This document shows, piece by piece, positions 1 to 8,742 of a stretch of DNA of 34,646 nt. Position 1 is the stretch's first letter, and every line of letters starts with the position of its first letter. The notes under the pieces are model-generated. The model had not been told where the DNA came from. It ran no database searches and saw nothing but the letters and a program-made list of their open reading frames with translations. Source of the DNA: an uncultured bacterium (GTDB taxonomy: Bacteria; Patescibacteriota; Minisyncoccia; Phycocordibacterales; UBA9973); NCBI GenBank assembly GCA_903838985.1, contig CAIMAO010000040.1:1-34646 (forward strand). Direction: 5' to 3'. The translations under genes and the position numbers were made by a program.

Positions 1-2
1 AT

Positions 3-266
3 ACACCTAGGCCTTTTGATGTCTTTCCTAAAGTTGTGTCGCTTTTTCCTGAGACGAGCTATGCTTTTCCTTCAGGACACGCAACTTTTTTTATGGCAAT
101 TGCTTTTGCTATATTTTTTAATCATAAAAAAGTGGGATATGTATTTATATTATTTGCGCTCTTAATTGGTGTCGCGCGTATAGTATCTGGTGTGCATTTC
201 CCAGTTGATATTTTGGGTGGATATATTTTAGGTTTTGCCATTGCGTTTTTTCTTAAAAACGTATAG
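3..266 (+). CDS. PAP2-family phosphatase, 5' truncated by window edge
   Basis: Open frame runs from the window edge (TPRPFDVFPKVVSLFPETSYAFPSGHA...ARIVSGVHFPVD); PSGH and SRxxxxxH-like PAP2 motifs. The GTG at 36 is probably internal. Confidence 0.75.
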   Translation, partial: TPRPFDVFPKVVSLFPETSYAFPSGHATFFMAIAFAIFFNHKKVGYVFILFALLIGVARIVSGVHFPVDILGGYILGFAIAFFLKNV

Positions 267-281
267 AATAGCTAGATATTT

Positions 282-1643
282 ATGTGGAAAAAGATAATTT
301 ATATATTAATAACACTTATATTAGGATCTGCCGTAGCCTTTTTTGTTTTTAAATCAGAACCTAAATTAAACCCTAATTTTCAAGCTGAAAGTTCATTTTT
401 TAAGAATTCTCCATTTCGTCTTGGGCTAGACCTTTCTGGTGGAAGTCATCTGATATATAAAGCTGATGTCAGTGGAGTTAAGGTCGGAGATGTTTCTACT
501 TCAATGGATTCATTACGTGATGTTATAGAGCGCAGAGTAAACCTTTTTGGTGTTTCAGAGCCCGTTGTGCAAGTTCAAAATAGTAGTTTTGTTTCAGGAG
601 GAGAAGAAAAATTGATTGTTGATCTTCCTGGTGTCACAGACGTTGAAAAAGCGACAGCTATGATAGGGCAGACTCCACTTTTGGAATTTAAGACAGAAGC
701 TCCAAAGGGAACACCACAAAATGCAACTGTTGGGAAAGATGGTAAAGTAAATCTTGATGTTGGTCCTCAATTTGTTTCTACAGAACTTACAGGTAGGTTT
801 TTGAAAAAAGCTACCTTAGAGTTTGATCAAACAACTCGTGAACCAAAAGTAAGTTTACAGTTTGACGATACAGGTACAAAACTTTTTGCACAAATTACTA
901 AAGATAATGTAGGTAAAATGGTGGCTATCTATTTAGACGGAGCACCTATTTCTACTCCAGTTGTTCGTGAAGAGATTCCAAATGGTCAAGCAGTTATTTC
1001 TGGTAATTTTACCCCAACAGAAGGAAAACAATTAGTTGGTAGATTAAATTCTGGTGCACTTCCTGTTCCTATTTCACTTTTGTCTAGACAAACAATTGGT
1101 GCGACACTAGGAGGTAATGCCGTTAACGCAGGTGTTAAAGCAGCAATCATTGGATTTTTAATTGTTGCTTTGTTTTTAATACTCTGGTATCGCTTGCCAG
1201 GTTTTGCTGCAGTGCTTGCTCTCTGTATATATATAGCTATTATGCTTGCTTTGTTTAAATTAATGCCTGTCACTCTTACTGCCGCTGGTATAGCAGGATT
1301 TATTATTTCTATTGGTATAGCTGTGGATGCAAATATTCTTATTTTTGAAAGAGTAAAAGAAGAATTACGTTCTGGCCGTACTATTGCAGATGCTGTTTCT
1401 GCTGGTTTTTCTAGAGCATGGTCTTCTATTCGTGATTCAAATATTTCAAGTATCATTTCTGCAATTATCCTTTTCTGGTTTGGTACATCTTTGATTAAAG
1501 GTTTTGCTTTGACCCTTGGTATGGGAGTTTTGGTATCAATGTTTTCAGCAATTATGATTTCTAGAATTTTCCTTTCAGGACTTATCTTTATTGGAGAGGG
1601 TAAGGTAGCAAGATTTTTATTTGGTTCAGGTATTTCAAAATAA
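282..1643 (+). CDS. secD: Protein translocase subunit SecD
   Basis: LGLDLSGGSHLIYKAD, RRVNLFGVSEPVVQ, GIAVDANILIFERVKEELR; followed by secF. Confidence 0.95.
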   Translation: MWKKIIYILITLILGSAVAFFVFKSEPKLNPNFQAESSFFKNSPFRLGLDLSGGSHLIYKADVSGVKVGDVSTSMDSLRDVIERRVNLFGVSEPVVQVQNSSFVSGGEEKLIVDLPGVTDVEKATAMIGQTPLLEFKTEAPKGTPQNATVGKDGKVNLDVGPQFVSTELTGRFLKKATLEFDQTTREPKVSLQFDDTGTKLFAQITKDNVGKMVAIYLDGAPISTPVVREEIPNGQAVISGNFTPTEGKQLVGRLNSGALPVPISLLSRQTIGATLGGNAVNAGVKAAIIGFLIVALFLILWYRLPGFAAVLALCIYIAIMLALFKLMPVTLTAAGIAGFIISIGIAVDANILIFERVKEELRSGRTIADAVSAGFSRAWSSIRDSNISSIISAIILFWFGTSLIKGFALTLGMGVLVSMFSAIMISRIFLSGLIFIGEGKVARFLFGSGISK

Positions 1644-1657
1644 CTTTTAAATAAATT

Positions 1658-2557
1658 ATGTTTATAATAAAACACAAAAAAATATTCGTTAGCATCTCAG
1701 CAATTTTGGTTTTACTTTCTGTAATTGCACTTTTTGTTTTTCCACTTAAAATTGGTATTGATTTTAAGGGTGGTGCGTTAACAGAAGTTGTGTATAAAGA
1801 CAGTAGACCAGCTCAAGTTGATCTAGATAGTGTATTTAAAACATTAGATATGGGTTCTGTACTTATACAACCAACAGGGGATCTTGGCTATATTGTTAAA
1901 TCAATTGATTTAAGTGAAACACAACACGCTTTGCTTTTAAAAACACTTTCACAAGATGGCAAGAGTCCGCTCGAAGAGAAAAATTTTAATTCTATTGGTC
2001 CCTCTGTAGGACGTGAACTTACTACAAAAGCAATCATTGCCATTGTTCTAGTTTCTCTTGCTATTATTTTGTTTATAGCATTTGCCTTCAGAAAAGTTTC
2101 TAAACCAGTTTCATCTTGGAAATATGGGCTTATGGCTGTTATAACATTACTTCATGATGTGATGATTCCTATTGGACTTTTTGCTGTAATGAGCCATTTT
2201 TATGGTGCTGAGGTGGATACACTTTTTGTTGTTGCGTCACTTACTATTTTAGGTTTGTCAGTGTCTGATACAATAGTTATCTTTGATAGAATCAGAGAAA
2301 ATTTAAAAAATAAGGTTGAACACGATTTTGATCATACTGTAGGTAAAAGTTTAGATCAATCTTATATGCGATCAATTTTTACTTCTCTTACTGTTATCAT
2401 CGTTTTGGTTTGTTTGTTTCTATTTGGGCCAGAATCAACTAAATATTTTGCCTTAATGCTTACAGCTGGAATGTTCTTCGGAACATATTCTTCTATTTTT
2501 CTTGCGTCACCATTGCTTGTCTTTATTGAAGAATGGCAAACTAAACATAAAAAATAA
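1658..2557 (+). CDS. secF: Protein translocase subunit SecF
   Basis: IGIDFKGGALTEV, LGLSVSDTIVIFDRIREN; adjacent to secD. Confidence 0.95.
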   Translation: MFIIKHKKIFVSISAILVLLSVIALFVFPLKIGIDFKGGALTEVVYKDSRPAQVDLDSVFKTLDMGSVLIQPTGDLGYIVKSIDLSETQHALLLKTLSQDGKSPLEEKNFNSIGPSVGRELTTKAIIAIVLVSLAIILFIAFAFRKVSKPVSSWKYGLMAVITLLHDVMIPIGLFAVMSHFYGAEVDTLFVVASLTILGLSVSDTIVIFDRIRENLKNKVEHDFDHTVGKSLDQSYMRSIFTSLTVIIVLVCLFLFGPESTKYFALMLTAGMFFGTYSSIFLASPLLVFIEEWQTKHKK

Positions 2558-2597
2558 TTTTTATTATTAACTTAATTTCGCTTTTGCGATTAAAAAT

Positions 2598-3155
2598 ATG
2601 AGTATACTAACAATTGTTCTAATAGTTTTGGGGCTTATAATCTTGTGGATTGTTTTTGCTTACAATAGTTTTGTGAGATTAGTTAATAGAACCAAAGAAG
2701 CTTGGGCTGATATAGAAGTTCAACTAAAACGTCGTTATGATTTAATCCCAAATTTAGTAAATACTGTGAAAGGTTATGCTACACATGAATCAAGCGCATT
2801 TGAAAATGTTACTAAAGCTCGTAGTGCCGCTATGGGTGCGGGAAGTTTGGCAGATAAAGCTGGTGCAGAAAACATGTTAACTGGTGCACTAAAGTCAGTC
2901 TTTGCTATTTCTGAAGCTTATCCAGAACTTAAAGCAAATCAAAACTTTTTAGCATTACAGAATGAACTTTCTGATACAGAAAACAAAATTCAGGCTGCTC
3001 GAAGATTTTATAATGGAAACGTTCGTGATTTGAATATTTCTATTGAGAGTTTTCCAAACAATGTGATAGCAGGTATATTTAAATTCTCAAAAATGGAATT
3101 GTTTGATCTTGCAGATAATGATGTTGCTCAGAATCCTGTTGAAGTTAAATTCTAA
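2598..3155 (+). CDS. lemA: LemA family protein
   Basis: N-terminal TM, YNSFVRLVNRTKEAWADIEVQLKRRYDLIPNLVNTVKGY, C-terminal ARRFYNGNVRDLN. Confidence 0.93.
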   Translation: MSILTIVLIVLGLIILWIVFAYNSFVRLVNRTKEAWADIEVQLKRRYDLIPNLVNTVKGYATHESSAFENVTKARSAAMGAGSLADKAGAENMLTGALKSVFAISEAYPELKANQNFLALQNELSDTENKIQAARRFYNGNVRDLNISIESFPNNVIAGIFKFSKMELFDLADNDVAQNPVEVKF

Positions 3156-3202
3156 AAAGCTCAACAAATAGTCCTTGTTGAATTATTAATTTAAGTTTTT
3201 TT

Positions 3203-3964
3203 ATGGATATTACATATATTATAGGTATTGCTGTTGTTATAATATTTTTTTATTCGCTTCGTGTGATTAAGGAATATGAAAGAGGGGTCATATTTTTTCT
3301 CGGTAAGGCTACAGGCATAAGAGGTCCTGGTCTAATAGTTGTTATTCCAATTTTTGAGAAAATGACCAGAGTTATGCTTCGTACGATTACAATGAATATT
3401 CCAGCACAGAAGATCATTACAAAAGATAATGTCTCTATTGATATTGCAGCTGTTGCATACTATAAAATAGTTGATCCGATGAAATCTGTAATTTCTATTG
3501 AAAATATTTATGATGCTGTAAATCAAATTAGTCAGACAACTGTCAGAAACATAGTCGGACAATTTAGTTTGGATCAACTCTTGTCAAAAACAGCAGATAT
3601 TAATATGCAGATAAAAAATGTTATTGATACACATACAGAACCATGGGGGGCAGAAGTGACGGCTGTAGAAATAAAAGATATTGTTCTCCCAGATAATATG
3701 CAAAGAGCTATGGCAAAAGAGGCTGAAGCAGAACGTGAACGTAGAGCTAAGATTGTTGCTGCAGAAGGTGAGATGCAGGCTTCAGCAAAATTAGCCGAGG
3801 CAGCAGACATTATGGCAGCACATCCAGTGGCTCTTCAACTTCGTACTCTTCAGACAATGGCTGAAATAAGTGTTGAAAAAAATTCTACAATAATTTTCCC
3901 TGCACAATTTATGACTACGGTTCAAGAAGCAATGAAAATGATAAGTGCGGATAATATAAAATAA
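3203..3964 (+). CDS. SPFH/stomatin-like (slipin) protein
   Basis: REYERGVIFFLGK...GPGL, EIKDIVLPDNMQRAMAKEAEAERERRAKIVAAEGE. Confidence 0.93.
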   Translation: MDITYIIGIAVVIIFFYSLRVIKEYERGVIFFLGKATGIRGPGLIVVIPIFEKMTRVMLRTITMNIPAQKIITKDNVSIDIAAVAYYKIVDPMKSVISIENIYDAVNQISQTTVRNIVGQFSLDQLLSKTADINMQIKNVIDTHTEPWGAEVTAVEIKDIVLPDNMQRAMAKEAEAERERRAKIVAAEGEMQASAKLAEAADIMAAHPVALQLRTLQTMAEISVEKNSTIIFPAQFMTTVQEAMKMISADNIK

Positions 3965-3969
3965 AGAAT

Positions 3970-4650
3970 ATGAAAAATAAATTTTTTGGATCTAAATTAA
4001 ATACGGTTCTGCTCTGTATTCTTATTATTTTAGTCATAAGTGCTCTTTATGTAATGTTTAAAAATGAAGTAGTACAGTTACCGATTTTTTCAGATATTAA
4101 AAAAACTGAAGATTCAGAAGATGTTATTAAAAAACTTATGGAAGTCAAAGGAGAAGAAATAGGGGCAGTGTCTGAAGAAAAAAATTCTAAGAATTTAGTT
4201 TTTTTGGGGTTATATTTTGATACTATAAAATATAGTCCAATAAAGATTGGTATGGCTTTACCGCAATGTGATGCTTTTTGTCCTACAGTAAGTGGTTATT
4301 TTGGGGATTATAATACGCTTTCTTTTAATTCAGCTTATCATGGTGGTTTATCAGGTAAAATTTCGGATAATGCTAATGATAATTTATCAGCAGAAATAGA
4401 GCAGATTGTTTCATATAGAAAATTAAATAAAATCTCTCCAGAATATTCAGATGTAAAAATTAATAAAAATGGTATAAAATATTTTTACACCAAAGATAAG
4501 ATTCCCTCTGGTAATCAAAAATATATAGAAAATGCAATTTTTGGTTTAAATAATAAAGATTTTCCTATTATTATGTTTCAAACAGATAGTGGGTCAAATA
4601 TAACAGAACAAGAATTTATTGATGTTATGGATTCTGTTATTGTAAAATAA
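3970..4650 (+). CDS. Hypothetical membrane-anchored protein
   Basis: Single N-terminal TM; tight spacing with neighbours; no recognised motif. Confidence 0.7.
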   Translation: MKNKFFGSKLNTVLLCILIILVISALYVMFKNEVVQLPIFSDIKKTEDSEDVIKKLMEVKGEEIGAVSEEKNSKNLVFLGLYFDTIKYSPIKIGMALPQCDAFCPTVSGYFGDYNTLSFNSAYHGGLSGKISDNANDNLSAEIEQIVSYRKLNKISPEYSDVKINKNGIKYFYTKDKIPSGNQKYIENAIFGLNNKDFPIIMFQTDSGSNITEQEFIDVMDSVIVK

Positions 4651-4654
4651 TTAA

Positions 4655-5554
4655 ATGGCTACGTTATATACACAACAATCAAAAAATGTCACAAAAACTT
4701 GGCTGTTAATGGGTGGATTTTTTGTGATAGTTATTGCTATTGGTTTTTTCTTTTCACAGTATTATGGTAACCCAAATATTCTTTACGTTTTTGTTATTTT
4801 CAGTATTTTAATGAATATTGTAAGTTATTGGTATTCAGATAAAATAGCTTTGAAATTAAATCATGCTGTTCAAATAAAAAGGGAAGATAATATAGAACTT
4901 TGGAATATTGTTGAAAATCTTTCTATTACTTCAGGATTACCAATGCCAAAATTATGTATTATGGAAGAAGTTTCACCAAATGCATTTGCTACCGGACGTG
5001 ATAAAAAACACGCTGTTGTTTGTGTGACAACTGGTCTTTTACAAATTTTAGACAAGACAGAGCTTGAAGGAGTAATTGCTCACGAACTTTCACACATAGG
5101 CAACAGAGATATTTTACTTTCAACTGTTGTTGTAGTGCTTGCGGGGTTTGTTTCTATTGTTGCAGATATGTTTTTACGTTCTACATTTTTTGGTCTTGGA
5201 AGGAGTAGAGATAATGATAGTAATAGTAACGGGATAATGATGCTTATTGGTATAGTTTTATCTATTCTCGCACCTATTTTTGCTACATTAATACAACTTG
5301 CGATTTCTAGAAAAAGAGAATTTTTAGCAGATGCATCTGGAGCTCTTATAACACGTTATCCTGAAGGTCTTGCAAGTGCATTACAAAAAATTTCAAATCA
5401 TTCAAACAAAATGCAATATGCAAACACAGCCACAGCTCATCTTTTTATTGTAAATCCTTTTGGCTCTAGAGGTAGTTTAAGTAAAAAAGTTTCTAATCTT
5501 TTTAGTACTCATCCACCCGTAGAAGAAAGAATAAAAGCTTTGATTGGTAGGTAA
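4655..5554 (+). CDS. htpX: HtpX-like M48 zinc metalloprotease
   Basis: HELSHIGNRD (HEXXH), multiple TMs, SRKREFLADASGA, LFSTHPPVEERI. Confidence 0.93.
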   Translation: MATLYTQQSKNVTKTWLLMGGFFVIVIAIGFFFSQYYGNPNILYVFVIFSILMNIVSYWYSDKIALKLNHAVQIKREDNIELWNIVENLSITSGLPMPKLCIMEEVSPNAFATGRDKKHAVVCVTTGLLQILDKTELEGVIAHELSHIGNRDILLSTVVVVLAGFVSIVADMFLRSTFFGLGRSRDNDSNSNGIMMLIGIVLSILAPIFATLIQLAISRKREFLADASGALITRYPEGLASALQKISNHSNKMQYANTATAHLFIVNPFGSRGSLSKKVSNLFSTHPPVEERIKALIGR

Positions 5555-5660
5555 ATAAAAATAAAAAAATACTTTTTTACGGCTCGCGCCTCAACCTGAC
5601 GTCATTAGTTATCTTTCAGTAGCGTATGCCGAGAAAAGTATTTTTTTTATTTTTGTCTTT
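5553..5660. repeat. Large intergenic inverted-repeat element with GC-rich interior
   Basis: Left arm AAAAATAAAAAAATACTTTT..ACGGC and right arm GCCGAGAAAAGTATTTTTTTTATTTTT are near-complementary around a ~44-nt interior; left arm overlaps the htpX stop codon. Confidence 0.7.
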
Positions 5661-5676
5661 ATTTTTCTAGTAATTT

Positions 5677-5685
5677 TGATATAAT
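5677..5685 (+). promoter_or_regulatory. Extended -10 promoter of gatC (TGATATAAT)
   Basis: TGnTATAAT 6 nt upstream of the gatC ATG. Confidence 0.65.
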
Positions 5686-5691
5686 CTCATT

Positions 5692-5970
5692 ATGGATATT
5701 AAAGATATAGAAAATCTAGCTGAATTGGCAAAAATTGAATTATCTGATAAAGAAAAGGAGACTCTTCTAAAAGATTTAGATGGTATTTTAGATTATGTTA
5801 AACAAGTGAGTGGCGTAAAAGTAGAAGATTCTGAAATAGAATATAAAAATAGAAATATTTGGAGGGAAGATGAACCCTCGAAAGTTTATCCTGATTTTTC
5901 AAGTGATTTAATAGCAAAGCAATTTCCAGAATCACAAAGTGGTTTTGTGAAAGTGAAGAAAATATTATGA
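5692..5970 (+). CDS. gatC: Asp-tRNA(Asn)/Glu-tRNA(Gln) amidotransferase subunit C
   Basis: Small GatC-type sequence (IENLAELAKIELSDKEKETLLKDLDGILDYVKQ); directly upstream of gatA. Confidence 0.9.
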   Translation: MDIKDIENLAELAKIELSDKEKETLLKDLDGILDYVKQVSGVKVEDSEIEYKNRNIWREDEPSKVYPDFSSDLIAKQFPESQSGFVKVKKIL

Positions 5971-5974
5971 TAAT

Positions 5975-6083
5975 AAATTTAAAATTAAAAATTTTGCCGG
6001 TACGGATTTTTTGAAGCTTAAAAAATCCTGAAATTGGCTCGCCGTCGCTCGCCAAACCCCTTAAAATATTTAATTTTAAATTT
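5975..6083. repeat. Constant-core/variable-arm element, copy 1
   Basis: Arms AAATTTAAAATTAAAAATTTT (5975-5995) and AAAATATTTAATTTTAAATTT (6063-6083) pair 20/21; 67-nt core 5996-6062 is 64/67 identical to the core at 8140-8206. Confidence 0.85.
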
Positions 6084-6092
6084 TTAGAAAAA

Positions 6093-7493
6093 ATGATTGA
6101 TACAAAAAAATTAACAATAGAAGAAGCTGCAGAAATGATGAAGAAAGGAGAGATGACATCTGTTGATCTTGTTTCTGCTTGCCTTCAAAAAATAGAAGAA
6201 AAAAATAAAGAGTTAAATGTTTTTTTAGAAGTTTTTAGTGATGCACTAGAACAAGCAAAAAAGGCAGATGAAATGATAAAAAATGGTAAAGGAACAAAAC
6301 TCACAGGGATACCTCTCGCAATAAAAGATAATATTTTGATAACAGGAAGAAAGGTAAGTTCTGGTTCAAAAATGTTGGAAAATTATGTTGCGACTTACGA
6401 TGCATTTGTAATAAAAAAATTAAAAGCCGAAGGTGTGGTTTTTATAGGCAGAGTCAATATGGATGAGTTTGCAATGGGCTCTTCTACTGAAAATTCTGCT
6501 TATGGGCCTACTCGCAACCCTATTGATTCTAGCCGTGTTCCTGGGGGTTCTTCTGGTGGTTCAGCGGCTGCCGTGGCCTCTGGTATGGCTCTAGGAGCCC
6601 TAGGATCAGATACAGGAGGCTCTATACGCCAACCAGCATCTTTCTGCGGTATTGTGGGAATGAAGCCTACTTATGGGGCTGTTTCAAGATCGGGCCTCAC
6701 GGCTATGTCTTCTTCACTTGACCAAATAGGTCCTTTTGCTAAGACGAGCCAAGATGCAAAAATAATTTTGGAATGTATTTTAGGGAAAGATAAAATGGAT
6801 TCTACTTCTATCGAACTTTCCCCTACACCAGGTGTAGGGAAGAAAATTGGTGTTCCGCGTGATTTTTTGAAAGAGGGAGTTGATGCTGAAGTTTTACAAA
6901 ATTTTGAAGAAACACTAACAAAATTAAAAAATAAAGGATATGAAATAAAAGATGTTGTGATGCCATATTTAAAATATTCTTTACCTGTCTATTACATAAT
7001 AATGCCAGCTGAAGTTTCTACTAACCTTTCAAGGTTAGATGGTGTTCGATATGGGTTAAGAGAAGATGGAAATAGTGTTTTTGATGTTTTCAAAAAAAGT
7101 AGGTCAAAAGGTTTCGGTGCAGAGACAAGGAGAAGAATAATTTTAGGTACTTATGTTTTATCTCATGGATATTATGACGCATATTACAATCAAGCTTGGA
7201 AATTACGTCGTGCTATTACAAAAGAATATGAAGATATATTTAAAGATGTTGATTTTGTAATGACTCCTACAGCACCAACCACTGCTTTTAAATTTGGTGA
7301 CAAAAAAGATCCTTTACAAATGTATTTAGAAGATATATTTACCGTTTCAGCAAATATAGCAGGTCTTCCTTCTATTTCTATTCCTTCAGGATTTTCTTCA
7401 AATGGTTTACCTTTTGCTGTAGAATTTACAGGAAGAACTAGTTCTGATTTATCTTTATTTGATATTGAAAAAGATTTAAGAGATAATATATAG
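6093..7493 (+). CDS. gatA: Asp-tRNA(Asn)/Glu-tRNA(Gln) amidotransferase subunit A
   Basis: Amidase signature GGSSGGSAAAVASGMALGALGSDTGGSIRQPASFCGIVGMKPTYG. Confidence 0.96.
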   Translation: MIDTKKLTIEEAAEMMKKGEMTSVDLVSACLQKIEEKNKELNVFLEVFSDALEQAKKADEMIKNGKGTKLTGIPLAIKDNILITGRKVSSGSKMLENYVATYDAFVIKKLKAEGVVFIGRVNMDEFAMGSSTENSAYGPTRNPIDSSRVPGGSSGGSAAAVASGMALGALGSDTGGSIRQPASFCGIVGMKPTYGAVSRSGLTAMSSSLDQIGPFAKTSQDAKIILECILGKDKMDSTSIELSPTPGVGKKIGVPRDFLKEGVDAEVLQNFEETLTKLKNKGYEIKDVVMPYLKYSLPVYYIIMPAEVSTNLSRLDGVRYGLREDGNSVFDVFKKSRSKGFGAETRRRIILGTYVLSHGYYDAYYNQAWKLRRAITKEYEDIFKDVDFVMTPTAPTTAFKFGDKKDPLQMYLEDIFTVSANIAGLPSISIPSGFSSNGLPFAVEFTGRTSSDLSLFDIEKDLRDNI

Positions 7494-7501
7494 AATATAT
7501 T

Positions 7502-8122
7502 ATGGATGCATCAAATTTAAATTCTATAACAAATAGTTCAATACTTAATTCTAAATTTGTAAATCCAGATTATTTATTTACTCATGGTGCCGAAATTGTA
7601 AAATATGTTTTTACAATGAATACATTGAGGGGAATATATGCTGTTTTGTCTGTTTTTGCTATTTTTTTTATTGCTCTTCTCATTTATTGCACTATCAGAA
7701 TGTTTGAAATTAGAGAAAAAGAACATAAATATCTACATCATGAAATTGCCGAATATGCTCACAATCAGGCGTTAAAAGAACAAGAACAAAAAGGTGCAGG
7801 CGTATTTAAAAATGAAAGATGGAAAAAAGTTTTGGATTATTTATTTTCAACCAATGAGAATGATTGGAAGCTTGCAGTCATAGAAGCTGATACTATGCTC
7901 TTTGATCTACTTGTGAAAATAGGATTTAAAGGGGAGACTCTTGGAGATAAGTTAAAAGATGCAAATAGGGATTCCTTTCCTAGTATCAACACTGCTTGGG
8001 AAGTACATAATGTAAGAAATAAAATAGCTCACGAAGGTTCTTCTTTTGAATTTTCTTTACATGAAGCAAAAAGGGTAATTAGTTTATATGAGCAGATTTT
8101 TCAAGAATTTGGGTACATTTAA
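7502..8122 (+). CDS. Membrane-anchored protein with HEPN-like RNKIAHEG motif
   Basis: One TM near residue 40-65, soluble helical C-terminus with EVHNVRNKIAHEG (Rx4H). Confidence 0.7.
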   Translation: MDASNLNSITNSSILNSKFVNPDYLFTHGAEIVKYVFTMNTLRGIYAVLSVFAIFFIALLIYCTIRMFEIREKEHKYLHHEIAEYAHNQALKEQEQKGAGVFKNERWKKVLDYLFSTNENDWKLAVIEADTMLFDLLVKIGFKGETLGDKLKDANRDSFPSINTAWEVHNVRNKIAHEGSSFEFSLHEAKRVISLYEQIFQEFGYI

Positions 8123-8225
8123 AAACAAGCAAGTTTTTTGTCGGTACGGATTTTTTGAAGCTTAAAAAATCCTGAAATTTGCTCGCCGTCGCTCGCAAAA
8201 CCCCTTAAAAAACTTGCTTGTTTTT
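8121..8225. repeat. Constant-core/variable-arm element, copy 2
   Basis: Arms AAAAACAAGCAAGTTTTTT (8121-8139) and AAAAAACTTGCTTGTTTTT (8207-8225) are perfect 19-nt reverse complements; core 8140-8206 matches copy 1 at 64/67. Confidence 0.9.
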
Positions 8226-8245
8226 ATTTTAGAATTAGGGTAAAA

Positions 8246-8271
8246 TAAAAAAGGCCATTAAATGGCTTTTT
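8246..8271 (+). terminator. Possible intrinsic terminator
   Basis: AAAAAGGCCATTAAATGGCTTTTT hairpin (one bulged G) followed by T run. Confidence 0.55.
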
Positions 8272-8289
8272 AGTTTGTGTTTTAAATAT

Positions 8290-8360
8290 AGCGGGGTAGA
8301 GAAGAGGTATCTCGTAAGGCTCATAACCTTAAGACTCACGTTCGATTCGTGACCCCGCAA
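8290..8360 (+). tRNA. tRNA-fMet (CAT), initiator-like
   Basis: Folds as cloverleaf: GCGGGG/CCCCGC acceptor, unpaired A1/A72, CTCATAA anticodon loop, T arm CACG TTCGATT CGTG. Confidence 0.85.
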
Positions 8361-8367
8361 CACTTCG

Positions 8368-8393
8368 GCTCGCTCTGCTCGCTCAGTGCGAGC
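8368..8393. repeat. GC-rich GCTCGC repeat island with hairpin
   Basis: GCTCGC-TCT-GCTCGC followed by hairpin GCTCGC-TCAGT-GCGAGC directly after tRNA-fMet. Confidence 0.6.
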
Positions 8394-8464
8394 AATAAAG
8401 GTATTAGAAAGAAGAAAACTGAAAAACATTGAAATTCATTAACATTATGATAATATCTTAATAT

Positions 8465-8538
8465 GTCGATGTAGCTCAGGTAGTTAGAGCATGGCACTCA
8501 TAAAGCCAAGGTCGCAGGTGCAAGTCCTGCCATCGACA
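8465..8538 (+). tRNA. tRNA with CAT anticodon (elongator Met or Ile2)
   Basis: GTCGATG/CATCGAC acceptor, CTCATAA loop, T arm GCAGG TGCAAGT CCTGC. Confidence 0.85.
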
Positions 8539-8591
8539 CAAGTATATAAAAACCTTTGAAATTAGGTAATTTTATGTATAATTGAAAATAT

Positions 8592-8666
8592 GCGGGCGTA
8601 GCTCAATTTGGTTAGAGCGCTTCCCTGTCACGGAAGAGGTTGCCGGTTCAAGTCCGGTCGCTCGCG
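8592..8666 (+). tRNA. tRNA-Asp (GTC)
   Basis: GCGGGCG/CGCTCGC acceptor, loop CTGTCAC, T loop TTCAAGT. Confidence 0.9.
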
Positions 8667-8742
8667 CATCGTTTTTAGCCTAATAAAATAAGCACCAAAA
8701 GTTCACGGGTGCAGTGGATTTGAATTGTGATATTATTTGAAT

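Noticed and set aside
986-1675. 229-aa minus-strand ORF antisense to secD
   Set aside because: Complete overlap with an unambiguous secD; composition is that expected of a shadow ORF.
3332-3810. Minus-strand ORFs of 81 and 78 aa antisense to the SPFH gene
   Set aside because: Shadow ORFs over a clear SPFH/stomatin coding sequence.
5798-6055. 85-aa minus-strand ORF over gatC and the repeat element
   Set aside because: Antisense to gatC and crosses the structured repeat; no promoter or motif support.
8235-8429. 64-aa minus-strand ORF
   Set aside because: Overlaps tRNA-fMet and the GC-rich hairpin.
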